This document shows, one piece after another, positions 11,934 through 34,249 of a DNA stretch of 64,000 nt. A program made the position numbers and the translations under genes. The notes beneath the pieces are model-generated. The model saw only the letters and a list, made by a program, of their open reading frames with translations, did no database searches and was not told where the DNA came from. Origin of the DNA: Pempheris klunzingeri. Its lineage: Eukaryota > Chordata > Actinopteri > Acropomatiformes > Pempheridae. Within the stretch, counting starts at the first letter, position 1; every line of letters begins with the position of its first letter. Where the stretch lies: positions 5,980,328 to 6,044,327 of the forward strand of contig NC_092019.1 of NCBI RefSeq assembly GCF_042242105.1. The letters run 5' to 3'.

Positions 11934-14900
11934 AAACCTACAGTAATGCAGGTCATCCGTTTTTTCCTAGTAGCTCTACTTAGACACTTTGATTTTCTGT
12001 TACAGTGTCTTACCATCTCTGCTGGTAATTCTGTGCATTTTTTTTTTCTTTAACCCAGTTGAATAAAAGGAAAACACAGAGCAAAAATATTGTTGTCTGA
12101 CATAAATACAAGACAAGCAAGCCTGACAAGATTAGATTTAAATTAAATCTAATTAGATAAGAGATGAAAAGGGAGAAAACAAGGAATTATTTCATTTCCT
12201 AGAAAGCCCTCCTCTGGTTCACCAAAAGAAAATAATTAAAAACAGCTATAGAAATGAGAAAGTCTATAATCTGTCTTTTTTTTTTTTCTTTTCAGATCTC
12301 TAACACACATTTATGGTAGCTGCAGGATCATGTCTGAAGTTTAGCGCAAACACAGTAAACGAACCTCTTACCGCCTGAGCACTGATAATCTGCCTGAGCA
12401 TTATCTTATGTCACTTTTTGTGCATGCTATGCCCTGCTAATGCCAGAGTTTTACCATGTCAACACTCAGAGCTGCGCTCGCTGAATTTGAATGCAGTCGA
12501 AAAAGAAACTGACATCTGTGTTGGTTTGTAGTGCTGGTAGAGGAAATAAAATGATAACAACAGCCTTCCTCTAAATCCAGCGGAATGGCAACTTTCCTCA
12601 TTCAGCAACACAGAGACTTTTGAGGAGATGCCATTGCTGCCTCATTGGTTTTTCACTCCCTCTGATTACTCCTCTCATCTTATGTAAATCCTCTTAAGTC
12701 ACATGTTATTGTTTATTGCAACTGTGAAGGTTAGGTGTTCCTAAGCCCTGTGCGTGCGCTTATCTCACCAGCGCATGCATCTTTGTCTCTCCAATGTGTC
12801 TTGTTTTCGTAATACACTAATGGCTGAGAAAAGTTGTCTGGACTGATGCGGTGCAGACAACCAATCCACTGCAGTAAAATGCTAATCTCTCCCAGTGGCT
12901 AACAACTCTTCATGAAAGAGAAGCAGTTGCATGCTCCAGGGATATCACAGCATTATCAGAAGCCTGCTGAATTTGGGGATTTTTTTTAAACAGTAAATAT
13001 AAACACTTCCTAAACACACACTTTGACTTTTTTTGAACAGTCAGCATTCCCTGCATCCGTAGGGTGCCATCGTGTTTGAGTGTTGGCACTGAACTAGTGA
13101 TTGTTGTCACAGGTTCTCTGAATGATGACCTGTCCAAGATGTACTGTACCATAGCAGGATGGTTAATAGGCCTTTTTCAATGCAACAGAGCCTTTATTAA
13201 TAATACTAATAGTTTGATCTGTAATTTTCCTGTTGTGAGATGGTCTTAAGAGAGCCAAGATGTATAAGTCATAAGAAAAGTAAGATGGCATAACTGAGGT
13301 GATATCTTTAGTTTCCATGATGTCCATGGTCTGTTACAGTAGCTGGAGGAGAAGAGTACAGATTACAGGTTACTGTGGTTAGGTTCAGGTTTCACTGGGC
13401 ATGGCATAGGATGACTTTAAAGACAGCAGGTATAGTGAAACAGAGAGGACTGCTTAGAAGACTGATTGTCACATGTGCACGCATGATCTTAAAGGGCTAT
13501 TACTCTCAATTACATGCCATGCAATGGGTTAATATCTGGTTTACATTCTACATCTTGGCTTCCAAAATAATAAGAAAAATATCTGTTGCTGCTCTTTTCT
13601 CCTCTTAAGCTTCCTGCCTGTATAAAACAGTGCACTGATCAGGTCCAGTGACCTGACCTGAGGTCAGTTTTTACCTCTGTAGGCTTCAGAATGTCGATAC
13701 TGTTGACAAAAGTGCTTCAGTGCTGCAAAAACTGTATAACCTAGAAAAGTTCCATGCTCGTACAGTGTACAGTCCGCTGCCAGTTTATTAGGTACACCTG
13801 ACTAAAACTAATGCAGTTATCATGTTCAGCTGTCTACCTAATAATCTGGCAGCTAAATGTATTTTGTCACAGGATTTTTCTTGACGATATCTATTAGATT
13901 TACACCTCTAGACAAACTTCTCTAATTATTTAAAAAAAAGTGTTTCAGTCAAATTTGACATTCAAAACACAAACACACAAACATAATACACTTGTAATGA
14001 CAGGCCTGCCTGTCTTTTGTGCACATTTACACCTATATACCAAATGACTTTTCACAGTTTTGAAAAGGCTTTTTTATTGGCTGTTTGACACAGTTTCTGA
14101 CTGCTGACTCCTCACTCCTCTTAACTGACTGGTTCAGTTTGACATTAAAGCAAAAGCCAAGTTTAAAACAAGCCTTACAAATGTCTGTTCCAGGCCTTTA
14201 TCGTGGCTCAAAAAGTGACATCCATAGAAAAGTTTGGTCTCATTCTCAACCAGAGCATCTGCAGATTAATAATACCTGAAATGTTATGATCTACTAAAGT
14301 TACGACCGATGCGACCTGAATAAATCACTGCTTCTCTTATCTTATCTTAACCATCAGTTTTTTTTAAACAACTTTAGTGAAACAGCTATGGTATACAGTG
14401 TGTACAGCTTTAGTCTACAATTACAACACCCCCAGGACGACCAAAGCTTTAAAAGATTAAAACAAAACAGTGAAATAAATATCTTGTAAAGCTTACAGTG
14501 GTTATTGGGTTATGCTGGGTTGTGATAGATTGCCTGGACTCTACTGAGTGCTTTAATCTTGAGGCTACTTGTGGGGGGCTATTAGTCCTCCAGTCCTGTG
14601 GAGAAGCATTTCACTTGGTTTGTGGCAAGTCAAAGTTCCATATTTGTGCTTGCTGGATGTGCAGCATTAAACCACAACATCAGCTGAAATAATGAGGCTC
14701 AGTTGATCTTATGCTGTGTGTTGACACTGCCCTGTAGAGGTACCCTGTCAAACACAGCTTTATATCTTCATTGTTCTGCTTCAGACTGCGCCTCCTCCTT
14801 AAATCGATATGTTTAATCATACAACAGAGTGACGAACAGGAAATGTGGAGCCAGGTCTGGAGAGGACACTGATCTCTGACATTGTAGGAGTTCAGTAGAA

Positions 14901-15043
14901 GAAGAACCACCATATCTAAGGTGGACTTTGGAGCTGTTTGTTAACCTTTTACTGCACAGACAGCCGAGAGTCACCAGTGCTCACTTTGCACAAACCCTGT
15001 CTCCCTGGTCCTCTTTAAACACTCTCAGGGGTGCGCAGCAGGA
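11934..15043. other. intergenic region and 5' flank of dpys
   Basis: No coding gene was recognised. The stretch holds a hairpin-ended repeat near 13.8 kb and, immediately before the dpys start codon, GC-richer sequence expected to contain its promoter and 5' UTR. No clear TATA box was found next to the start codon. Confidence 0.5.
13777..13852. repeat. short hairpin-ended interspersed repeat
   Basis: The 18-base arm at 13777-13794 (CTGCCAGTTTATTAGGTA) recurs in inverted orientation at 13835-13852 with one mismatch, around a loop of about 40 bases. This arm is familiar to me from a small repeat common in fish genomes. The structure suggests a MITE-like element, but the superfamily was not determined. 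Confidence 0.6.
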
Positions 15044-24769
<9,726 letters not shown>

Positions 24770-27700
24770 ACAACTGGCCCAGAACATGAAAGGCGCTTTG
24801 TGTCTTCAGCTGTGTCTGTCTCCAGATCAATCCAGGAGCTGCCGAAGCCGAAACAACCGAATACTGTCTCACTGGTAAACCAGCTCCAAGTGGTTTCCAC
24901 ATTTTTAACATGTGTCTGTTTTAACATAGTTCTTCATACATTATTCAGTCATTGGAAATCTCTGTGTGCAGTCAAGGTAATGGTGTTGGTCTCAAGGTCG
25001 ACTCTGATCAACACTTAGGTCAATGTTCTGTTGGCAGATAATACCTTTGTTATATTTGCTGAACTGGGTGAGGTTTCCAGGTCAGCTCTGCTCAGTACAC
25101 TGTACTGCTGAACATTATATTTGCTCTAACATACATTATGCAATCGAGTAATTCACTGTAAGGAATGAAAGTAGGGCTTATGCATGATTTCACGGTGAAA
25201 AAAATGTCGGCTGATTAAAAATCTTTCATCACACTTGTGCATATTATTGTGTTCATTTAGTTTTAAATTATTTTGAAAAGCTGGCCTTAGTTGTGAATTC
25301 TTGATTCATCTTTTTCAGGGCATTTTTTAATTCTCAACATTTTTTTCCCGAATGTTTGTTGCCATTGGAAACAGGACTGATGTTTCTCACCCGAAAGCAA
25401 CCCTCCCTTTGATGAAATATTCATTAAAATACACTGACATGCGTGAAAGCATTAAGATTTACTTTGTTGACCCAGATTGACTCTGTATTTGCATATTCAG
25501 CAGGATTGCACATTATTATATGCACTCCATCTATGCCCATGTATGGACTGCATTCATGCTTTTTCACGGTAAAAGGTCTGTGGCTGTCACTGAGCATCAT
25601 GTGGCAGCTTCCTATTGGGCTGGCATGCTGGCGTGGTATTATGCCACAGGGCCAGTTGAGACATAATGTGAGCTTATCAGGTTGCCACACGGGTCAGTGG
25701 CAGCGTGTGAGTCACAGAAGGCCTACTCATCCTTGAGTTGTACCACTTCCTTCCTCTTGTCTCTGACAGTGGAAAGGATGGTGCGGGACTGTACAGTCCA
25801 AACTGAATGTCTGTGAAAATGGTTAAATTGTGCCTTACTGGATTCTTTCTACATTCGTCAGCAGATTATAATGGGAACTGGATGAAGTAAATAACAAGGA
25901 AGAATGCACTCTACTCTACTTTTAAAATAAGGAGGTAATGATTCACATTAAATATTTAATCATCATAATTTCACTCATATGAAGTAATTTTCACTCATGC
26001 ACTTTTAGATTATCAAGGAATTTTTCACACAAATCTCACAGATGGTCTGGTCTGCTGTGTCCTCATTAATGCCGATAGCAAGAGTTAGAGTTACACCAGT
26101 AGCGAAGCAGGAGCACACATAAAATGTAAATTTTGTCCATGATACTGTGCTCTGGTGCATGCGGGGAAGTTTCTCCTACACGTTTACCTCAGGCAATATA
26201 AACTCATACAAACTATTATCTTTGGTCGATTTCAATAAGATGTTTTTAATCACTGTACTGCCAATTTATTTCATTGCAAATAACAAATAACACATTGGCC
26301 AAAGTGTAAAATTAAAAATTAGCAAAAAAAAAAAAGAAGAACATTTGAAGAAAAACCCAGTGCCACTTTCTAACACCTGTGAGATGTTAATGAATAGTGA
26401 CAGTGCGTAAATGGAAATAGGACAGAGCTGTTCACTGCACATGTAGGGGACATCTGTCTCAGATTATATAAGCAAATACTGCTGTTCTACACTCTGCAGG
26501 GGATCATTACACATGGAGGAACAATACTGAAGTTGCTTCTATTTTTATTGGAAGCTGTTTGGCGCGCCATCTATTATCTAAGATAAACGCAGTACAGTGC
26601 TTATGAAGAATAAGTTTCACTGCTGCCATCACAAATTCATTGTTGTAGACTTAAATTAGAGGCACAAAGTAAAATCAAACATGAAAATAGTTTATTTTAA
26701 TGGTGGTTTGTGCTTGTATTACACCTTTCTTGTCATTTTGACCACTCAAAGCACTTTTAAACTACATCCACATTCACTCATTCACACATCTTTCATGCAC
26801 GAGGAATCTAAATTGGAAGCAAGTCTTGTCTAAGGACACTTTGACATGCGGACTCGAGTAGCCAGGGATCGGACCACCTATCCTCTGACTGATCTTCCAA
26901 TTGATGGACAATCCGCTTTACCTCTGAGCCGCAGCCACCTCTAGCAAGCCTAGACCTTTTATATTCTTCAGTACATTATTAATATATTCTGTTAATTGGC
27001 TTTACTGCGGCATCTATCTCAGATATATATATACATGTATCCTGTTATCCTGTGCATTGTGCTCACAGTTGGGGGTGAGTGAGAAGTTCATCATGATATT
27101 CTGTCACCTGCCTTGTTATATAATAAATATGATATAATATGTATGTAATATCTATGACAAGAATAATGAAATTTGCCGCTGTGCAGGAATAGCTGAGTTA
27201 ATGAGCTCATTGAAGCTAAACTCCTCTTGAGTTATGGCCTCTAATTGGCTGACTGTTATCAAAGTTGAAGCCTTCCATCTATAAACCCTTTGCCATGGTT
27301 ACAATTAAAGTCATAACCTGTTATGTAATGCGACGTAACTCAATGAACAGCTGTAGCATGCTGAATAACAGTGATATAATACAATACAAGAGAACAATAT
27401 CACAACAAGACAGTATACTCTGGCACACGCACACATCCACACTAAAATTGGCACTGTCAGTATTGAAATATCAGAAAGTAGAAGTAGAGGTACCTCAGTT
27501 GTTTTTCAGTTCAGTTATCAAACTATGAGGTGAGTGGTACCAGAGACCAGTCTTCCTCAGTTCAGAGCTGTTATGAAGAACATTTAAAGATATCCAGTTC
27601 TGTCGTTCACTTTGCAAACCTGATGTCTCCATAATCCAGTGCAGAAAATATAGCGGATCAGAAGGTGAACATTAAAGTGCACTACTATAATACATACATT

Positions 27701-28467
27701 TTGATGCTTGAAAGTTTGAAAGATGCTGATGTATATATGTAAATATGTAATTGTTTCACTTTTTAAACATACATTTGCACATAAATACATATCTGTGTAA
27801 ACAATGTAAATATAAATATAAATATATTTGTAGTAAATTGACTCAAATATATGAATTTATGATATATTCAATATATGAAGTTACTTTCTTAACCTTACAT
27901 TATTCACATACAGAGTAAATACCAGAAGGCCTGTAGATCCTAGTGGGACACTTTTGTAGCCACATGGAGATTTAAAACCATCTATAACAACAGTCTGACC
28001 TGCAGCAGCTGTAAGCAGATTCATCAAAAATAACAGAAATCAGCTTATTTAATGGAATATTATGATCAACAGTTTCAAAAAGCCTTGGACAGGTCTGCAA
28101 ACAGCACAATGTCGCTTTTTCCACAACAGCAGTTGCTGCAGTTATTAGACCATGTTTATCTGTAAAAAACATTATTTTCCTCCACAGCGACTCCAAGAGT
28201 TGACCAGTGATTCTTGAATTTTAGACAGGCACGACTGCGCAAGTCAAGTTTGATGGATTTGTTTCACAAGTGCTGCCTCCTTTGTTGAATCAACTGTTTT
28301 CAATATTGAGGTAAAAGTACAAGTGAAACATGTACAAGTGATGCCGTAATAACAGGATCACTGAGAACCTGTAGGTCAAAATGTTTCTCACCAGGAGATT
28401 TTCTTGTGTTTTCACATGTTTCCTTATTTCCTGTCCTTATTCACAGAATAAAAGAAGAAAAACTTCC
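24770..28467. other. dpys-dcstamp intergenic region (convergent 3' ends)
   Basis: dpys (+) and dcstamp (-) converge here, so both 3' UTRs must lie inside. ATTAAA motifs occur at 25214-25219 and 25423-25428 but are not decisive. The stretch also holds a fish interspersed repeat at 26.70-26.94 kb and very AT-rich DNA near 27.8 kb. No protein-coding frame is supportable. Confidence 0.65.
26700..26944 (+). repeat. interspersed fish repeat (ACCACTCAAAGCACTTT type)
   Basis: The order ACCACTCAAAGCACTTTTAA, CATTCACTCATTCACACA, AAGGACACTTTGACATG, GGATCGGACCACC and CTCTGAGCCGCAGCC matches an abundant repeat I recognise from many percomorph genomes. It is non-coding. Confidence 0.7.
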
Positions 28468-28527
28468 TTACACGATACTTTGGGGATCCTCTTCCAGTCT
28501 AAAGAGCATCGGGCACCAGAAATGTGG
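28468..28527 (-). CDS. dcstamp: dcstamp terminal coding exon
   Basis: After TTTTTTTCAG the frame reads PHFWCPMLFRLEEDPQSIV and then TAA. The HFW match to the human tail supports this small exon, which is too short to stand out as an open frame. Confidence 0.8.
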   Translation of the reverse strand, partial: PHFWCPMLFRLEEDPQSIV

Positions 28528-30092
28528 CTGAAAAAAAGATGACAAAAAACAAACTTTCACTCTTATGCATTATGTACAAAGATTTACAAATTGAACATGT
28601 GACATGCAGCAATGCGTACCTTCAAATAGAGTGATGAGACGCTGTGGTTGTTTTTCTCCTTCTTCCTTTTTAATCTCTTCCTCAGGATTTTGGCATGCAG
28701 GTGTTTCACTCTCTGCTCCGCGGCGTTGGGGAAGAACCGCTCACAGACCATCAGCCTGAGCTGAACCACTTTGGCAGCCATCAGAGCCATAACAAGCAGG
28801 GTGAGCAGGATGGCTGCCAAAGGAACTACAGAGTTATAGAGCAGCAGCTTGGGTTTAGGAAGACACTTCTTCTCAAACAGGGTCACAGAGTAGGAGAAGT
28901 CTTTTTGGTGGTTTTCCTCACTAAATGTTATACCTAGGAAGGTTGCAATCCCCTGAGGAGATGAATAAACACATATTCAGTGGTTGTCTGACTGGAACAA
29001 ATACTGTAACTGTATTAGTGGGTCTTACAAATTCACAAACATACTCACATTGATGCTCATTAACAATGGGACATGGAACGGCTCCAGTTCGGATAACTTT
29101 GTTGTTACAATATCAACAAAGCAGTACAATAAGGCATCTACCGTTATAAATACGGCCCATGCTACAAAATGGGAGACAATTGGAACACCAAATTTCAGCA
29201 TAGCTCTCCCCTCTCTGGTGGTGGGACGGGTGGAGGGGAGAGCGGTGAACAGCTTCTCTTCCTCTGGTGTGAGGGGGAGGACGTGGGGCTTTCCTTCCGC
29301 CTTCTGTTTCTCGTCAAAACTAACAAAATTGCTGCTGATGAAATTGTTTTCGTATTTCATGTCATTGCAGAATTTTTTTATGTGCAGCGCTATAAACATC
29401 ATGAGCAGGAGGAAGCTGATGGCAGGAAACAGTCTGTCGCTCACAGAGGAGACTGCGTTCATAAGGGACTGCACATACTTGATAGTTTCGTTCAGCTTCT
29501 GCTCTGTTTCATTGAGTCTCTCCCTGAATTGTTCTGATTCCAGTCTGGGTGAAACCTTGAGCTGGGAGTTGAGGTTCAAAACCCCTAAGTCTGTAACCCC
29601 CTTCAGCATGTTTCCTAGCCACTTCAGCATCTTGACATAGTTACTGAATGGAGCGATGATGGCTGCTTTCTTGGCCCGCAGGTTGCAAATCATACTCCTG
29701 ACGAGGCCTGTGAGGTTCTCCAAGGTGTTACGGATATTTCTGAGAACCACCAAACTGGTCCCGGCAGTCAGGAGCAGGTTCCGACTCTTCTTCATGAATA
29801 GAGAGATCACAAACAGAGTCCCCAAGCACCTCACTCTCTTTGATAGGAAGAGGGCGACCGTCAGTAGTGTCCCAAAGCAGACGGCAATCCCTCCGGCCAC
29901 TGCTAAGTCATAGTTCAGGGTGAAGAGGAGGTACAGGAGGAGCAGGGAGCTGAGCACGAGGCTGGAGAAGCTACATGTGAAGAGGAGGATGAGAGTTCTT
30001 CGAATCCCATCCCTTTCACCTGTCGTGAAAACATCCACAGCCAGAAATCCGATATCCTTGAGGCTCTGTTGTATTGTATTCAATAAGAGCAT
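28468..30092 (-). CDS. dcstamp: dendrocyte-expressed seven-transmembrane protein (DC-STAMP), three coding exons, complete
   Basis: DC-STAMP is a multipass membrane protein needed for fusion of osteoclast precursors and macrophages into multinucleated cells. Exons 29049-30092, 28620-28952 and 28468-28527 join in phase 0 into 478 residues (human 470). Hydrophobic segments lie near residues 33-58, 62-84, 88-118, 221-237, 300-327 and 388-410. Family signatures are CNLRAK (136-141), MKYENNF followed by NFVSFDE (245-260), the HVLPLTPEEE stretch (270-279), CLPKPK (378-383) and a basic cytoplasmic tail with HLHAKILRKR (432-441). The last exon retains HFW of the human LTKIHFWLP tail. The start fits an upstream acceptor at about 30101, so a 5' non-coding exon is likely. 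The position between rims2 and dpys argues for dcstamp rather than the paralogue ocstamp. Confidence 0.93.
28620..28952 (-). CDS. dcstamp: dcstamp penultimate coding exon
   Basis: 111 codons from GIATFLGITF to SSLYLK. The acceptor is CTCAG|GGG and the donor AAG|GTACGC. It carries the CLPKPK motif, the last membrane helix and the basic tail. Confidence 0.9.
29049..30092 (-). CDS. dcstamp: dcstamp main coding exon
   Basis: 348 codons, start codon to SIN, with donor AAT|GTGAGT on the - strand. It contains most membrane segments and two NET glycosylation-like sequons in the central hydrophilic loop (residues 194-203). The preceding CTTCTTCAG at about 30101 suggests that the exon starts just upstream of the ATG. 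Confidence 0.93.
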
Positions 30093-30102
30093 CCTGGGTA
30101 CT

Positions 30103-31261
30103 GAAGAAGATAGTTTAGGGAAAACCTGACAACAGCAACGAGAGAGGTTAGATGAACAGAAATTTGCAAAAGATGTACAGCCTGTATAGTTTAATCTGTC
30201 ATAATTTCAATCTGAAAAGATACACTTTCAAAGTAAATGCTGTATATGTGAACATTCATATAATAAATCACAAGTACAAACCTGTCATGTAGAGTCTGAC
30301 ATCTGTTCTCATGCATGTAGTTTACAGTTTCCTTAAATACAGTGAAAACAGGAAGTCCTCTGTCCTCTCAGACTTCAGTCATTTCTAAGTCATCCCTATT
30401 TTTTAACCAAAAGCAGAAGCACATAGAGCACGGTATGAGGCCGACAGTGTGTGAGACCTAATTGTGCTTGCAATGTAAAAACCAAGTAGTCATAGAAAGA
30501 GAATTCAGAACTTCTAACAGGGAATATAATAACGTGATGCTGATAGCAGCAGCATCACCCTGAAAAGAGTCACATACAGTATGTGTCTGTATGTCAAACT
30601 CTGAGGGTTATTTGTTATTAGCCATGTCATCTGTGTGGCTTTAGGGATGACCCTGACAGTCTGTCAGTCACTGTCAGTCTGTGTGCTCCACCACACTGGT
30701 CCAGAGTGAAATATCTCAGCTACTAGAGGATATTTTGTATCAACCTTCATGTCCTCACTTGGATCATGGGTGCATTGGATTAATTGAAATCATTCTGCTT
30801 ATGCACTTATTTGTCATCCAGTGTAGTCATTGGGTCAAAGTTTCAATTTGTCCAGTACTTTGGTTTCTAGTGACATTCCCATCAGCTTCAATCGTATCTT
30901 GTGTTTAGTGCTAATGTTTGTATGGTAACACACAAATTGTAAACTTTAGAAGTACAGTCTTATCTGACTGGTGGGGTTCTTCTGGACTCACCCAAAAATA
31001 ATCTATCTAGATTATTAAACCTGAGTGGAGACAAACAACTTCCATTAACGCAAAAATGAAAAATATTTATCAGTCAAGCCTGATGGTAAAGTAGACGAGC
31101 AAAGTCAAACCTTTTTCCTATTCATTCATGGCCTTTGGATTAAGGTTCAGCTCAGCAAACGGGCAAACTAGTTTAGCATTTAGCTACAGCAGAGGGCTGT
31201 ATTGTTTGAACCTAGAAGACAACAGGAAGTTCTGCTAGTCATCGATTCTGCAAATCATATA
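30103..31261. other. 5' flank of dcstamp
   Basis: Expected to hold the dcstamp promoter and a 5' non-coding exon, neither of which I could place. No coding frame with recognisable motifs was found. Confidence 0.5.
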
Positions 31262-31343
31262 TCATGTCCTCTGTGGCTTTGGAGGAAGCTTTTCAAAGTC
31301 TGAGACAATATCCTTGAAGATGTCATCAGGGTCATCTTGGAGT
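31262..31343 (-). CDS. possible orphan terminal exon, product unknown
   Basis: On the - strand an acceptor-like TATTTGTAG is followed by an 82-base segment reading (x)LQDDPDDIFKDIVSDFEKL and then PPKPQRT before TGA. The segment would need a preceding exon leaving two bases. Its acidic, helix-like composition looks coding, but I do not recognise the protein and found no upstream partner exon. It could belong to an alternative transcript of a neighbouring - strand gene, be a remnant of a lost gene, or be chance. Confidence 0.25.
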
Positions 31344-31643
31344 CTACAAATACATAACAGAAACCTTGTGAGAAATGGGGTATGGAGTTTGGAGAAGGGG
31401 ACGGATGCTTTTGGTTGCATGATGGGAAGTGTAGAATCCAGTGATTTTGGAGACTGACACATTTTTGGGACTAATTGTCAGGACCACTCAGCCTCTGCTA
31501 TATTTGACAATTCTTTTTTGTAATATGCCTTTTACAAGCCTCCCAATGTTAAGAAAGTTTAATATTAAATTGCTGGAGAGATAGATTGATTGAGTGTGTG
31601 TCTTGTCATCACCCAACAACTGGCATCAGTGTAATATCAATTT

Positions 31644-34045
31644 TTTATTTTTAATTTGAAAAATAACTTACATAAATCTCTGTACTCAACCATACTTAAC
31701 CAAGACATAGCCTTGGCATTAACACATTGCACCAAAAAGAGAAAATTAAAAGGCATTCAAAAGGATAAATAACATATGTCTTTGTCATCATGTGAGGCAT
31801 TTTTCCTGTTCCAAAAGAGTCTATCAATCTATTCATGGTAGCTTGTTTATTCAAATTCTGACATCTAAAGGTATGTACAATGAAAATTAAAATGAAAATA
31901 TATACTGTAGCTTGTTACAGCGACAAGGTTTTCTTGGACATTAAAACGTATTATCGTTATATGGAAAAGGAATAATGCCTCAGTTCAATTTCATTCAGAC
32001 ATACTGCAACTATAAGATTTATATACTTCCCAGACATGAGAAGTATTTATAATTACTAAAAATAGAAAATAAAAAATAAACTGGTCTTGGCTTTTAAATA
32101 AAACTAACAAAAATATAGTAAATGAATTTCATTTTCATTAAAACAAGAAAAAAAAAAACATTTTCTGTGGCAATATCCCTTGTTATTTGAACTTGTGTTT
32201 AGCTCATCTTCACAAACAATGCCTGTAAAATTGAACCGCAGCAACATACATCTCTTTGCGTGTTTGCTGCCTCTTGATTAGGTATAGACGTCTTGCTGTA
32301 CCAATACAGATTATTTTTGCATGTTCGTCAACAATACTGAAATAAAACACACTTGCAATCACAACTGTTTCGTCAACCTCCATTAAATATAAAATATTTT
32401 CCATGTCACTTTTTTTTCTCAAAAACCTGAAAGAAAACATGACCTTGGGGGTGGAATGTTTTTGTTAAAACTTCAATAATTGGCCGTGGAAGACCAAGAA
32501 CTAATTTGCTGTAGAGTTCAATTTAAGGTGAGGGAGAAAAGTAATGAAGTTGACATGCACTGTACAAGAAACTGCAAAAATTCCAAATATCTTCTTTATC
32601 AAAACATGCTGAGTTACTGTAAGGTGTGCCCAAGCCATGTTGCAGAAAATCCTTTTCAACATGCTTGTTAAACAAATCAAATCCAAAATAAAATACATAC
32701 TGAAACAATACAGAACTGTAAAATAACCAACAGTCCTAAAATCTGGACAATATCAGGGGACTGAACAATGGTAGCAATGAATAGTACAATGAGAAGTACC
32801 CTGGGACAAGGAAGAGAAAGAGAAACATGTACAATTTGCACATAATGTTTATCTTTATAAGGCATGAGCCTTTTACAATGAAATAAACAATTTACATTTA
32901 TTTTCATTATCACTTTTTGTCACATAAACATTTTCTGTTAAATAACTCCAAAAGTTTCCTTTAAGTTTCCCTTATCTGCATGTCTGCAAAACACAGACGC
33001 ATGAATGGTCTAAAGAATGATAAACAATGTCTTTTTTTTTTAATCACGATGTTGCATTCACTCCCCTTGAAAACCATGCACTAGTGAAATTTATCTTTAA
33101 AAATAATATAAATTGTTGAAAATGGCTGATCTGTTTTATTCATTTTTCTTCATCTTTTTTGCAAGTTGCAGCCTCAAGAAAATAATTTTCTTTTTTTTTT
33201 AATTCAGCTAAATTTGTGTCCATGCAAATGAACTAAAAAGGAAAAAAATATTTTTTCTCATTTAATTTTCATACAATATATCAACAGAGAAAGAATGATG
33301 GTCGATTGTACATCTTTTCATGGGGTTTGGATTGTTACTGTATATTCTGGAGTGTTGGTATGGTAGCCACTTTAACGTTGCCTCTGATTAACTTTGAAGT
33401 CTTTCTGGTGATTGACCAGTATGTTTGATTCAGTACATAAACCCAGAATCTGCGGGGCATTCCTTTTGGGGTTTGGGGGAGTGTGGATACAAGCTGGGAC
33501 ACACCTCACCCAAAGTGATGGTCTCCAAAACTCCTTCTGCACAGCTAGGTCTGTTGGCGTGGCGTGACCAAGCATCTGGTTAGAAACACTGTCAGCCCCT
33601 TCAGATACAAGTACATTGACATTAAAAGAAAAAAAAAACAAAAAAAAACAAATGAAAACAAAACAAAAAAAAAAATCAAAGCAAAACATTTATTTTTCAT
33701 TCGAAAAGGGCTTCTGTAGAACTCGTTTAGCGGTTCCCAGTACTGACCCCCATGGCTTCGAATTGGATGAAAACCTGGAACTGACAGATTCCTCGTGCTA
33801 AGGAGTTCATTCCAGCTTCCTCCAAACAACAACAACAACACCTGGCAATCCCGGGCCGCCAGGCGTTTGCAACACGCTTCGCCATGTGCACAATGTGCGC
33901 GACGTTTTTGCTTAAAACACAGGATCACGTTTGCACCCCTAGAAACAGGCTCAGAAGACACAACATCAAGCATGCAGTGTAACCGGGGGCGTGACCTGTA
34001 ATCGCAACACTGGCTGCTACAACAACGCTATCAGTCCACACGCTG
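31644..34045 (-). other. rims2: probable 3' UTR of rims2
   Basis: This is the sequence following the rims2 stop on the - strand: very AT-rich, with long A/T runs and no coding motifs. The lower bound is an AATAAA on the - strand at 31644-31649; nearer AATAAA motifs exist, for example near 32.9 kb, so shorter forms are possible. The open frames here look like shadows of non-coding sequence. Confidence 0.4.
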
Positions 34046-34249
34046 CTATGATCGAGAAAAACTGTCCAGTGAGGATTGGGAAGCTCTTCTTGTCAGTGGG
34101 GCCAGAGTAGGGTCCACCAGTGAGGAAGGAGGAAAGAGCTTGAACCAGCCAATCACCATGTTGGACAGGTCCAGCTCATCCAACAGTATCTGAACTGCTC
34201 CCATGAATGATTTATGGTCCATACGTCCATAGTCGCCCCAAACGATGAC
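34046..34249 (-). CDS. rims2: rims2 terminal coding exon
   Basis: 68 codons from VIVWGDYGRMDHKSFMG to the stop, after CTCTGCAG. It completes the C2B domain (DELDLSNMVIGWFKLFPPSS) and carries the conserved tail PLTRRASQSSL, ending DSFSRS. The human tail is slightly longer. Confidence 0.95.
   Translation of the reverse strand, partial: VIVWGDYGRMDHKSFMGAVQILLDELDLSNMVIGWFKLFPPSSLVDPTLAPLTRRASQSSLDSFSRS

Noticed and set aside
28984..29640. 218-residue + strand open frame
   Set aside because: It is antisense to the dcstamp main exon, whose - strand frame carries the DC-STAMP motifs and membrane helices.
33545..33973. 142-residue - strand open frame after the rims2 stop
   Set aside because: Its length comes from T-rich homopolymers giving Phe runs in the probable rims2 3' UTR. 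No domain was recognised.
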